DNA of 64,000 nt, from contig NZ_CP118605.1 in the NCBI RefSeq assembly GCF_029869925.1, positions 4,244,001-4,308,000 of the forward strand, given 5' to 3'. This stretch comes from Microbulbifer bruguierae (lineage in GTDB: Bacteria > Pseudomonadota > Gammaproteobacteria > Pseudomonadales > Cellvibrionaceae). Shown in pieces: positions 56,232-64,000 of this stretch. The number at the start of each line of letters is the position of its first letter. Position 1 is the stretch's first letter. Both the position numbers and the translations under genes were made by a program. The notes below the pieces were generated by a model, which made no database searches, had not been told where the DNA came from, and saw only the letters and a list, made by a program, of their open reading frames with translations.

Positions 56232-57677
56232 ATGAAATTCAGCCTCTCTCCCGCACTGGTCAAAAGCTCCCTGGCAAGCCATTCCTGGGTTGGCCTGTTG
56301 GTGGGCTTCCTGATGTATCTGATCTGTGTGTCCGGCAGCCTTGTGGTGTTTTCCGGCTATCTGAAACGCTGGGAGCAGCCAGCGGTGGCGGAGTACCAGA
56401 CACTGGCGCCTGCGGCGGCAACCGCGGCGTACCAGGAACTGCTGGCCCGCAAGCCGGATATTTCCGGAGATATCCTGATGATGCTGCCGCGGGACGATCA
56501 GCCCCGGGGCATGCTGGTCTCCGCCGGCGGGGTCTACTACCTGAATGAAGACGGCAGCCGCGGCAGTGATATTGCCACGCCCTGGAGTAATTCCATGGTG
56601 GGCCTGCACGATGCGTTGCATATACCCAGTGACTGGGGGGAAATTCTCGTCAGCGTGGTGGGGGTGATGCTGTGCAGTCTGATCGTCTCTGGATTTCTCG
56701 CGCACCCGCGGATTTTCCGCGATGCGTTTAATTTCCGCCTCGGTGGCTCGCGGCACCTCGAACAGGCCGATATTCACAATCGTCTGAGCGTATGGGGCGC
56801 ACCCTTCCATCTGCTGATCGGCGTGACCGGGGCCTGGTTCGGTCTCGCTATCCTGATGTATACCCTGTTCGGAAATGTGTTTTTCGACGGCGACCGCGAT
56901 GCCGCTATCGCATCCATTCACGGGGCCGCACCAACGCTGGATCAACAGGTGCAGGTGGCGGATGTCGGCCGCGCGCTGCATACCATGGAAACGCTCGCTC
57001 CGGATGCACGTCCGATCTATTTCAACGTGGAGAATGCGAATTCCCCCGCGCAGTACATCCTGCTCGGTGCCCAGCATCCTGACCGCCTGATCTATGTCGA
57101 GCAGTATCGCTTCGACCAGCAGGGGAATTTCCTGGATAAAGTCGGTTACTCCGATGGCGAGCCCGGCAAGCAGGTGTTGTTTTCCCTGTACCGTCTGCAC
57201 TTCGGGCATTTCGGCGGCCTGCCGGTGATGATCCTGTACGTGGTATTCGGCATCGCCCTGGCGGTGGTGTCAGTGACCGGTATCAATATCTGGCTGGTGA
57301 AGCGCAAAAAACGGGATTTCATCAATAACCTCTGGACCGGGCTGGTGTGGGGCACGCCGCCGGCGATGGCGATTTCCGCACTGGCGGCGCTGCTATTGCA
57401 CAGTGGTGCTGCCGGCTATTTCTGGTTGCCGCTGATCGTCGCCGTTGCTCTGGGGTTGTGGCTGGACAATGAACTGCGCACAAGCGCCTGGCTGCAGTTC
57501 GCCACCGCCGCGCTGCTGGCGTTGCTGATTGCCGTGCATATCGCGCTGTTCAAAAGCGCCGCATTGGCCGGGGCGGGTCTCGCAGTAAATCTGGTGTTTG
57601 CCGGGGTCGCACTATGGATTGTGTGGCTGGGGCTGAGGACGAATGCGAAATTCAGGCGAGCTGTTCAGACGTACTGA
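56232..57677 (+). CDS. PepSY-TM inner-membrane protein (PiuB/FoxB-like)
   Basis: A 481-residue membrane protein. The N-terminal helix carries HSWVGLLVGFLMYLICVSGSLVVF, the usual PepSY-TM start with its histidine, followed by a periplasmic PepSY region. More helices follow with LHDALHIP and INRLSVWGAPFHLLIGVTGAW-like text (read as IHNRLSVWGAPFHLLI), and a block FGHFGGLPVMILYVVFGIALAVVSVTG. Conserved membrane histidines suggest haem binding and electron delivery to ferric-siderophore complexes, as proposed for FoxB/PiuB relatives. It is the last gene of the operon. Confidence 0.9.
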   Translation: MKFSLSPALVKSSLASHSWVGLLVGFLMYLICVSGSLVVFSGYLKRWEQPAVAEYQTLAPAAATAAYQELLARKPDISGDILMMLPRDDQPRGMLVSAGGVYYLNEDGSRGSDIATPWSNSMVGLHDALHIPSDWGEILVSVVGVMLCSLIVSGFLAHPRIFRDAFNFRLGGSRHLEQADIHNRLSVWGAPFHLLIGVTGAWFGLAILMYTLFGNVFFDGDRDAAIASIHGAAPTLDQQVQVADVGRALHTMETLAPDARPIYFNVENANSPAQYILLGAQHPDRLIYVEQYRFDQQGNFLDKVGYSDGEPGKQVLFSLYRLHFGHFGGLPVMILYVVFGIALAVVSVTGINIWLVKRKKRDFINNLWTGLVWGTPPAMAISALAALLLHSGAAGYFWLPLIVAVALGLWLDNELRTSAWLQFATAALLALLIAVHIALFKSAALAGAGLAVNLVFAGVALWIVWLGLRTNAKFRRAVQTY

Positions 57678-57758
57678 AGACTGGAGGACGGCTCACCCGG
57701 TCATGGCCCGCTTGCAGCCAGCACGGTAATCCATTTGAATGAATGCTGAGTATACAAA

Positions 57759-57779
57759 CGGTATGGTCTCTATACCGTA
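57759..57779. promoter_or_regulatory. Inverted repeat upstream of the ScsB-like gene
   Basis: ACGGTAT-GGTCTCT-ATACCGT: perfect 7-base arms around 7 bases, ending 13 bases before the start codon. It may be an operator or a leader hairpin over the ribosome-binding region (GGCGAGG). No regulator is identified. Confidence 0.4.
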
Positions 57780-57792
57780 AGGCGAGGATTGC

Positions 57793-59877
57793 GTGCTGTC
57801 GCTAAAAATAACGAGAAGAATTCTATTCGTAACGGTGCTCTGGCTTACCGCTGTGTTTGCCGCTGTGGCGCAGGCTCAGGACTCCACGTCCGGCGACCAT
57901 GTGCAGGTACGCTGGCTGGCCCCCGAGCAATTTGGCCAAACATCCGAAACCATCGGTTTCTATTTTGAAGTCGATCCCGGCTGGCATGTGTACTGGCGCA
58001 ACGCAGGCGATTCCGGCGCGGCACCGCGGTTTGCGATCACTGCCACCAGTGCCGACGTAGGGGATATCCAGTGGCCCTTCCCGGTGCGCCTGCCTATCGC
58101 GCACCTGACCAATCTCGGTTACGAAGGTGATGTGGCGTATCTGTTTGATGTCACACCCGCGGCGGACCTTGTACAGCTTCAGGTCAATCTGGAATGGCTG
58201 GTGTGCAAGGAGGACTGTATTCCGGGCTTCGGTACCATGACACTGGAACGCCCCCGTGGCGATTCCGCAAAGTGGTCTTCCGCGGACCGCGCTCTGCGCG
58301 ACAGATTTTTGTCCCGGGTACCGAAAGCGGCGAGCCAAAGTCCCTGGCGTATCGCCGGCTTGCAGCGCGACGGCGAACAGGTAAATCTGGCACTGGAAAG
58401 CAGCAGCGGTGCACAGGAACCACCAGAGGTGTTTCCTATGGACGGCGCGCTGCTGACTGCCGCCGCGCCGGAAATTTTTCCGGACGGCAAATACGTTGCC
58501 TATTCCTTTGTGCGCGTCCCCGGTGCACCCGCCGCCAATACCACGGGCTTTGTGGTGGCTTCGGGGGGCGAGGCCTGGCAATTCGACGATGTGGCCATTG
58601 ATGCAGTGCCGGATTCGCCGGACCAGGATTCTGTCACCGCCACTACCTTCGAAAAACCTGCGGCAGCGCCGCCACAACCGCTATGGCTGTTGTTGCTGGC
58701 GGCCATCGCCGGTGGCGCCATTCTCAATCTGATGCCCTGTGTCTTTCCGGTATTGTCGATCAAGCTGTTCGGGCTGATGGGGCCAGGGACCTCGACACAG
58801 GAGCGATTGAAAGCGGGCTTCCTGTACGGCGCCGGCGTGCTGGTGACCTTTGCCCTGCTGGGTGGTCTGTTGTTGATACTGCGCGCCGGTGGTGCCGCCA
58901 TCGGCTGGGGGTTCCAGTTGCAGTCGGCACCGGTCGTACTGGCGTTGATTGTATTGTTCTGGCTGATGGCGCTTTCCTTCAGCGGCGTCTATGAATTCGG
59001 ACACCGGCTGATGAATCTCGCCGGCCACAGTCGCGCCGGCAGTTTCGCCACTGGCGTGCTCGCGGTATTCGTTGCCGCGCCCTGCACCGGCCCGTTTATG
59101 GGCGCGGCCCTGGGGGCGGCTACCCTGTTGCCGGCGATATCCGCCATGGCGATCTTTGTCGGCCTGGGCCTCGGTCTGGCGTTGCCGTTCGTTCTGTTGT
59201 GCCTGTTCCCGGCACTGCTGCGGCGCTTGCCGCAACCCGGTCCGTGGATGGAAACCCTGCGTCAGTTTCTCGCTTTTCCGCTTTACGCCACCGTGATCTG
59301 GCTGCTGTGGGTGCTGGGGCGTCTGGTGGGGGACGATGGCTGGCTGCTGGGCGCTCTTGTGCTGCTGGCGGTGGTGTTCGCCCTGTGGCTGGCGCAGCAT
59401 CTGCACCGGTTCGGCAAGTTGTTTGCCTGGTGCGCGGTTCTGGCGGTTATCGTTATGGGGTTGTTCGCGGCTAATTCGCTGCAGGATCGACCTGCGCCGG
59501 CAGCGTCCGCTGTTGCCGGGGAAGGGTGGCAGCCCTATGACAAAGCCGCGATCGACGGCGCACTGGCGCGGGGGCAGGGCGTGTTTATCGATTACACCGC
59601 GGCTTGGTGTATCACCTGTCAGGTGAACAAGAAACTGGTGCTGGATACCGACGAGATTACCGCACTGTTTGCGAGCAATGATGTCTATCTTGTGCGGGCG
59701 GACTGGACGGATCAGGACCCGGCGATTACCGCCGCGCTTTCCGCGCTCGGGCGCAACTCCGTTCCGGTGTACGCCTGGTATGCCCCGGGTCGCAAAACAC
59801 CGGTGCTGCTGCCACAGATTTTACAGGCGAGCATGATCGAGGCGCTGTTTGCCGGCGAGTCAGGCTCTCAACACTAG
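57793..59877 (+). CDS. ScsB/DsbD-like membrane thiol-disulfide reductase
   Basis: A 694-residue protein that passes electrons from the cytosol to the periplasm. Order: signal peptide, a periplasmic DsbD-alpha-like region with CKEDCIPG (about residues 138-143), eight or so helices with the two membrane cysteines in NLMPCVFPVLSIK and AAPCTGPFMGAALG, and a C-terminal thioredoxin domain with active site AWCITCQVNKK. The long N-terminal part matches the ScsB branch linked to copper and oxidative stress more than classical DsbD. GTG 57793 is the start. The redoxin gene beginning 25 bases on is its likely partner. Confidence 0.92.
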   Translation: MLSLKITRRILFVTVLWLTAVFAAVAQAQDSTSGDHVQVRWLAPEQFGQTSETIGFYFEVDPGWHVYWRNAGDSGAAPRFAITATSADVGDIQWPFPVRLPIAHLTNLGYEGDVAYLFDVTPAADLVQLQVNLEWLVCKEDCIPGFGTMTLERPRGDSAKWSSADRALRDRFLSRVPKAASQSPWRIAGLQRDGEQVNLALESSSGAQEPPEVFPMDGALLTAAAPEIFPDGKYVAYSFVRVPGAPAANTTGFVVASGGEAWQFDDVAIDAVPDSPDQDSVTATTFEKPAAAPPQPLWLLLLAAIAGGAILNLMPCVFPVLSIKLFGLMGPGTSTQERLKAGFLYGAGVLVTFALLGGLLLILRAGGAAIGWGFQLQSAPVVLALIVLFWLMALSFSGVYEFGHRLMNLAGHSRAGSFATGVLAVFVAAPCTGPFMGAALGAATLLPAISAMAIFVGLGLGLALPFVLLCLFPALLRRLPQPGPWMETLRQFLAFPLYATVIWLLWVLGRLVGDDGWLLGALVLLAVVFALWLAQHLHRFGKLFAWCAVLAVIVMGLFAANSLQDRPAPAASAVAGEGWQPYDKAAIDGALARGQGVFIDYTAAWCITCQVNKKLVLDTDEITALFASNDVYLVRADWTDQDPAITAALSALGRNSVPVYAWYAPGRKTPVLLPQILQASMIEALFAGESGSQH

Positions 59878-59902
59878 AGGAAAAGGAAAGAGGGAATTCG
59901 AC

Positions 59903-60541
59903 ATGAATGGGAATCAGATCCGAGGGAATCGGTACCGTAAAAACCTGCGCAATACCGCTTGTGCATTTTTAATGGCGCTCCCAACCCTGGTGATGGCCGC
60001 CGCCACTCCCGGTGATAAAGCGCCGGATTTTTCCGAGGTGGACGCGGCCGGCAAAACCCACAGCCTGGCGGATTATGCCGGTGAGTGGCTGGTGGTCGAG
60101 TGGTTCAACAAAGACTGCCCCTATGTGAAAAAGCACTACGGCAGCGGCAATATGCAGGCGCTGCAGAAAAAATACACCGACGCGGATATCAACTGGCTGA
60201 CGGTGATCTCCTCCGCCAAGGGCAAGCAGGGATACCTGGAACCGGCCGAGGCCCTGGAAGTCGCAAAGAGTCATAACCTGAACGCCAGCGCGCCTTTTCT
60301 GCTCGATGCCGATGGCAGCATGGGCCGCGCTTACGGTGCCAAGACCACGCCACATATGTTCATTATCAACCCGCAGGGGCAGGTGGTGTACGCCGGCGCC
60401 ATTGATGACAATGACTCCGCCAACCCCGCGGTAATTCCGGATTCCAATAACTACGTCGCCGCCGCACTGGATGCATCACTGGCGGGCAAAGCGGTGGACA
60501 CGGCTTCGTCCCGTGCCTATGGCTGCAGTGTGAAATACTGA
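59903..60541 (+). CDS. Exported thioredoxin-like redoxin
   Basis: A 212-residue periplasmic protein with signal peptide (ACAFLMALPTLVMAAA) and an AhpC/TSA-Redoxin fold. GDKAPDFSEVDAAGK and WFNKDCPYVKKHY contain a single active-site cysteine with the C-P-Y-V pattern of the family. KTTPHMFIINPQG provides the cis-proline. A second cysteine occurs only at the very end (GCSVKY). ATG 59903 gives the signal peptide; the upstream extension overlaps the reductase gene. It is probably reduced by the ScsB-like protein. The target is unknown. Confidence 0.88.
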   Translation: MNGNQIRGNRYRKNLRNTACAFLMALPTLVMAAATPGDKAPDFSEVDAAGKTHSLADYAGEWLVVEWFNKDCPYVKKHYGSGNMQALQKKYTDADINWLTVISSAKGKQGYLEPAEALEVAKSHNLNASAPFLLDADGSMGRAYGAKTTPHMFIINPQGQVVYAGAIDDNDSANPAVIPDSNNYVAAALDASLAGKAVDTASSRAYGCSVKY

Positions 60542-60691
60542 TCGCCGGCAAGTTGCCTGACCCTGTCTCCCGGGGTCGGGTGGCCATCACCATCTCCTTT
60601 GTATCTCTCGTATTTTCCCGCTATCCGCGTCCCGTCACTTCCTTCTGATTTCTCGTCCCGCCGCAATCCATGGTCGCCAGGTTTACATTTG

Positions 60692-60763
60692 TGGTCAGGC
60701 CAAATATATTGGTGCGCTCGATGAATGAGTTGAATTGCCTGCCATAATTGTCATTATGACAAT
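60692..60763 (+). promoter_or_regulatory. Two candidate operators upstream of the pectin operon
   Basis: TGGTCAGGCCA (60692-60702) resembles the TGGTC-N-GACCA operator of FadR-subfamily GntR regulators with one mismatch. A perfect 17-bp palindrome, ATTGTCAT-T-ATGACAAT, lies at 60747-60763, about 75 bases before the GH105 start. A CCAA-ATATA-TTGG element lies just after the first site. They are reasonable sites for a catabolite-sensing repressor, not proven. Confidence 0.45.
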
Positions 60764-60835
60764 CGTGATTCCGTATCACTCAGGCGATATTTCAGCGGTA
60801 GGCACCGCAAAATAAGAATGGAATGGCGCAGAAGT

Positions 60836-62029
60836 ATGACCATGAATGTAAACGTTTTCATTGTTGCCCTGGCATTGGTCCTGGCCGCGGGGCGTGTTTT
60901 CGCCACACCTGTTCCCGAAGATCTCAGCTGGGCCGAGCGCGTGGCGCTGTCGGACATGCAGCGCAATCCAGAGCCCTGGCAGATCGATTTCCGCGAAACG
61001 CCCAAGTGGAACTATACCCACGGTCTGATGATGACCGCCTACCAGCGACTGTATGAATCCACCGGCGATCAGCGCTATGTGGACTACCTCCGTAAATACG
61101 CCGATACCCTGATCGATGCCGACGGCAATATCGCCACCTATAAACTGGAAAACTACAACATCGACCACCTGACGCCTGGCCGCATGCTGCTGTTCCTGCA
61201 GCAGTTCAGCCCGAAGCCCCGTTACCAGAAGGCCCTGGACACGCTGGTCTCTCAACTGGAAGGGCAGCCGCGAACCCGCGAGGGCGGCTTCTGGCACAAA
61301 CAGCGCTACCCGCACCAGATGTGGCTGGATGGCCTTTACATGGGCGCGCCGTTTTATGCCCAGTACCTGAGCAGTACCGATGCGGACGCAGCCGCATTTG
61401 ACGATGTACAGAGCCAGTTCGACCTGGTAATGCAGCACCATATCGACCCGGACACCGGTCTGCCCTACCACGCCTGGGATGAGAGTCGCCAACAGCAATG
61501 GGCGAACCCGCAGACCGGGGTATCACCGAATTTCTGGTCGCGCTCCATTGGCTGGTACGTGATGGCCCTGGTCGATGCTATTGAATATTTTCCCGAAGAC
61601 CACAACGGCCGCCAGGTCCTTTCCGGATACCTGCAACAGGTGCTGGATGCGGCGCTGAAATTCCGCGATGAAAAAACCAAACTCTGGTATCAGGTAACGG
61701 ATCAGGGCCGGCGGGAAGGAAATTATCTGGAGGCTACCGGTAGTGTGATGTTCGTGTATGCCATGGCGAAGGGTGCCAACCGCGGTTACCTGCCGCCACG
61801 CTATAGGGTGCTGGCAGAAGAAAGTTATAACGGCCTGATGGGAAACCTTATCCGCATCGACGGTGATGATCGAGAAATTCATTTGACCAGTAATTGTGCT
61901 GTTGCCGGGCTCGGTGGAACCCCCTACCGGGATGGTTCTTACGAGTACTACATCAGCGAGCCGGTGCGGGACAACGATCCCAAAGGCATAGGCCCGTTTA
62001 TTCTCGCGAGCCTGGAACTGAATAAATAA
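60836..62029 (+). CDS. GH105 unsaturated rhamnogalacturonyl hydrolase, exported
   Basis: Hydrolyses the unsaturated uronic-acid end left by a pectin lyase, releasing rhamnose. The 397-residue protein has a signal peptide (VNVFIVALALVLAAGRVFA) and the alpha6/alpha6 barrel text of GH105. YPHQMWLDGLYMGAPF holds the catalytic aspartate known in YteR/YesR, with later FWSRSIGWYVMALVD and ATGSVMFVYAMAKG. ATG 60836 is preferred, but ATG 60818 or 60842 are possible. The GH43 gene follows by 26 bases. A PL11 rhamnogalacturonan lyase at the window end supplies its substrate. Confidence 0.93.
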   Translation: MTMNVNVFIVALALVLAAGRVFATPVPEDLSWAERVALSDMQRNPEPWQIDFRETPKWNYTHGLMMTAYQRLYESTGDQRYVDYLRKYADTLIDADGNIATYKLENYNIDHLTPGRMLLFLQQFSPKPRYQKALDTLVSQLEGQPRTREGGFWHKQRYPHQMWLDGLYMGAPFYAQYLSSTDADAAAFDDVQSQFDLVMQHHIDPDTGLPYHAWDESRQQQWANPQTGVSPNFWSRSIGWYVMALVDAIEYFPEDHNGRQVLSGYLQQVLDAALKFRDEKTKLWYQVTDQGRREGNYLEATGSVMFVYAMAKGANRGYLPPRYRVLAEESYNGLMGNLIRIDGDDREIHLTSNCAVAGLGGTPYRDGSYEYYISEPVRDNDPKGIGPFILASLELNK

Positions 62030-62055
62030 AACGATAGAAAGACGGAGAGAGACGG

Positions 62056-63762
62056 ATGAAAAAATTGCGGAGTACACCGTTGACGTGGTGTGCGAGCTTG
62101 CTGGCGATGACCGTGGGTATGGTGGGGTGTGACCAGCCGGCGGTGGAAAACAGCCAGCCGGTGAGTATAGATACACTGGCGAAAACCGCCGCTCTGTGGC
62201 AGGCGGACCTGGGCAACGGCCGCTACCAGAACCCGATCCTGTACGCGGATTATTCCGACCCGGACGTAGTGGCGGTGGGTGACGATTTTTATATGACCGC
62301 GTCCAGTTTCAATGCCTCCCCGGGCCTGCCGTTGCTGCACTCCACCGACATGGTGAACTGGGAACTGATCGATTACGTGGTGGACAAGAATGTGCCCGCG
62401 GAAACCTTTGCCAAACCGCAACACGGCAATGGTATCTGGGCGCCGAATATCCGGTACCACGACGACAAGCTGTGGATCTTCTTCCCCGATCCGGACCACG
62501 GCATTTACATGACCAACACCGTTGACCCCAAACAGGGTTGGAGCGAACCAAAACTGATTCTACCCGGCAAAGGCATTATCGATCCCACCCCACTGTGGGA
62601 TGACGATGGCCAGGCCTACCTGCTGCACGGCTGGGCAAAAAGTCGTTCTGGCAAAAACAATATCCTCACGCTGCACAAAATGAACGCCGAAGGCACTGAA
62701 GTGGAAGCGGAAGGCGAAGTGGTGATCAATGGCCATGAACTCGAAGGCTACCGCACGTTAGAGGGACCTAAGTTCTACAAGCGCGGCGAGTACTACTACG
62801 TGTTCGCCCCTGCTGGCGGTGTGCCCGTGGGCTGGCAGTCGGTATTTCGCGCCAAAAATATTTACGGTCCCTACGAAGACCGCATCGTGATGGAGCAGGG
62901 CGACAGTATCACCAACGGCCCACACCAGGGCGCCTGGGTACACACGCCCGCCGGTGAAGACTGGTTTGTGCACTTCCAGGCGCGCGGTCCCTACGGCCGT
63001 ATCGTGCATCTGCAGCCGATGCAGTGGAAAGACGGCTGGCCGGTAATCGGTGTGGATAAAGATGGCGATGGTGTGGGCAACCCGGTGACAAGTTACCGCA
63101 AGCCGGAAGTTAGTAAACCGAGCCCGGTAAAAGCCCTGCCGTTTGAAGACGACTTCTCCGCTGACGAGCTGGCGCTGCAGTGGCAGTGGAATGCCAACTA
63201 CGACAACAGCTGGTATTCGTTGAGCCAGCGGGAAGGGTATCTGCGTTTGTTCGCGCAACAGAACGTGGACCCGGATACCGATAATCTTTGGATGCAGCCG
63301 TCACTGTTGCTACAGAAACTGCCGGCACCGGAATTTATTCTGCAGACCACGTTGGAAATCCCGGAAACACTCGGCGAAGCGGAAGGTGGCCTGCTGATGT
63401 TTGGTGAAGATTACGCCTGGATTGGTTTCCGCAACCTGCCGGGTACCGGAGAGGTGGAAATCGGGGAAGTGAGCTGCCGCGATGCGCGCAAGGGCTGCAG
63501 TGAACATTTCGAGCCTCACACCCGGGTCAAAGCCGGTGCGCTGACCCTGCGCATGACCGTGGGCCAGGGCGGCCAGACGGTGTTCAGCTACCAGAAAGAA
63601 AACGGTCGCTTCCGCGGGTTGGGTGAATTGTTCCAGTCCCGTCCCGGACGCTGGGTGGGCGCCAAGGTCGGGTTGTTTGTGCGCACCGATGACGCGGCGC
63701 GGGTGAGTGCGGAAAACTATATCGACGTAAAAGATTTCCGCTTTATCCAGCCGGCGGGTTGA
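62056..63762 (+). CDS. GH43-family glycosidase lipoprotein
   Basis: A 568-residue enzyme for arabinan, galactan or xylan side chains. A lipobox (GMVGC, Cys25) predicts membrane anchoring. The five-bladed propeller (about 50-340) shows the usual acids: base Asp in YADYSDPDV, modulator Asp in GIIDPTPLWDDDG and acid Glu in YRTLEGPKFYKRG. The C-terminal about 190 residues form the beta-sandwich often attached to GH43 (FEDDFSADELALQWQWN). The position after GH105 suggests trimming of rhamnogalacturonan-I side chains, but the sugar specificity is not settled. Confidence 0.92.
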   Translation: MKKLRSTPLTWCASLLAMTVGMVGCDQPAVENSQPVSIDTLAKTAALWQADLGNGRYQNPILYADYSDPDVVAVGDDFYMTASSFNASPGLPLLHSTDMVNWELIDYVVDKNVPAETFAKPQHGNGIWAPNIRYHDDKLWIFFPDPDHGIYMTNTVDPKQGWSEPKLILPGKGIIDPTPLWDDDGQAYLLHGWAKSRSGKNNILTLHKMNAEGTEVEAEGEVVINGHELEGYRTLEGPKFYKRGEYYYVFAPAGGVPVGWQSVFRAKNIYGPYEDRIVMEQGDSITNGPHQGAWVHTPAGEDWFVHFQARGPYGRIVHLQPMQWKDGWPVIGVDKDGDGVGNPVTSYRKPEVSKPSPVKALPFEDDFSADELALQWQWNANYDNSWYSLSQREGYLRLFAQQNVDPDTDNLWMQPSLLLQKLPAPEFILQTTLEIPETLGEAEGGLLMFGEDYAWIGFRNLPGTGEVEIGEVSCRDARKGCSEHFEPHTRVKAGALTLRMTVGQGGQTVFSYQKENGRFRGLGELFQSRPGRWVGAKVGLFVRTDDAARVSAENYIDVKDFRFIQPAG

Positions 63763-63780
63763 AGATCGAGGTGAGGTAAA

Positions 63781-63808
63781 AAAGGGCTCCATAGCGGAGC
63801 CCTTTTTC
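63781..63808. terminator. Terminator between GH43 and the PL11 gene
   Basis: AAAGGGCTCC-ATAG-CGGAGCCCTTTTT: a 9-bp stem with a T-run, 18 bases after the GH43 stop and 29 bases from the end of the converging gene. Confidence 0.88.
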
Positions 63809-63837
63809 GTCTGTGTTGAACAAGTTTTACCAAATCG

Positions 63838-64000
63838 TCAAGGGGTATAAATATCCGGCCACGGATAGGAAGTTACCTCACTGCCAATATAAAAACTCGG
63901 ATGCGGCGGCTGGTTGTAGGCGCTGTTCTGCCAGGCGATGGCGGCGCGGTATTGCGGGTCGTGCATCAGGGTGGGAATGCGCAGTTCCGTAACATACGGC
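63838..64000 (-). CDS. C-terminus of a PL11-type rhamnogalacturonan lyase (partial)
   Basis: The minus-strand frame open at the window edge gives 53 residues before a TGA at 63838-63840. TLMHDPQYRAAIAWQNSAYN and the following QPPHPSFYIG match the end of family PL11 rhamnogalacturonan lyases (YesW/YesX type), which cut the rhamnogalacturonan-I backbone by beta-elimination. The gene converges on the GH105-GH43 operon, which would process its products. Most of the protein lies beyond the window. Confidence 0.85.
   Translation of the reverse strand, partial: PYVTELRIPTLMHDPQYRAAIAWQNSAYNQPPHPSFYIGSEVTSYPWPDIYTP

Overview
The window looks like a chromosomal segment of a marine, polysaccharide-degrading gammaproteobacterium, probably a Microbulbifer-like member of the Cellvibrionales. 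This rests on the E. coli-type order sdhCDAB-sucAB-lpdA-sucCD, a GH20 hexosaminidase, a pectin (GH105/GH43/PL11) locus, sulfotransferases and a TonB/PepSY iron locus. The genus is inferred, not proven. No rRNA, tRNA or CRISPR array was seen.

Layout. 1-7.6 kb: the end of an unknown gene, a GH20 beta-N-acetylhexosaminidase, a TPR-sulfotransferase, a membrane-anchored AraC-type regulator, a YhiN-type flavoprotein and a small zinc-ribbon-like protein. 7.7-11.2 kb: an S46 peptidase lipoprotein, a DUF3820 protein, a glycine-zipper lipoprotein and an orphan transcription unit that may be an sRNA. 11.3-24.6 kb: the TCA block, with gltA divergent from sdhCDAB-sucAB-lpdA-sucCD and hairpin terminators or attenuators between its parts. 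24.7-27 kb: a dienoyl-CoA isomerase, a decayed VOC remnant and a second sulfotransferase.

27.2-33.6 kb is an AT-rich accessory island. A defective IS3-family element, with 37-bp ends but no target duplication, sits between a beheaded araC gene and an integron gene-cassette array that has no integrase in the window (a CALIN). I find one half attC and five full attC sites. In four of the five closed cassettes the first six bases are the reverse complement of the cassette's own terminal site exactly, as expected, and the fifth also fits. Cargo is a secreted small protein, two unknown proteins, a GNAT acetyltransferase and a 625-residue ATPase with a TOPRIM-like C-terminus (OLD-type, a candidate anti-phage gene). 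A GFA enzyme follows in a cassette that has lost its far end, and then a second GFA gene. This is the most interesting part of the window.

33.6-41.7 kb: a small exported protein, an 1128-residue fusion of an alpha/alpha-barrel-like region with a CapA domain, fadH, a LysR regulator and a histidine phosphatase. 41.8-49.4 kb: one long catabolic operon (acyl-CoA dehydrogenase, APH-like kinase, two SDRs, MaoC hydratase, HSD17B4-type SDR, thiolase, MDR reductase). Its kinase/dehydrogenase pair resembles the LvaA/LvaC and ACAD10/11 route for 4-hydroxyacyl-CoA. 49.5-53 kb: an ECF-like sigma factor with a translationally coupled single-TM protein, a DUF6116-like protein, dinB under an SOS-type promoter with a predicted leaderless start, and an AhpD-like protein. 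53.2-57.7 kb: a Fur-type promoter and a TonB receptor/membrane protein/PepSY operon. 57.8-60.5 kb: a ScsB/DsbD-like reductase and a redoxin. 60.8-64 kb: the edge of a rhamnogalacturonan locus (GH105, GH43, C-terminus of a PL11 lyase).
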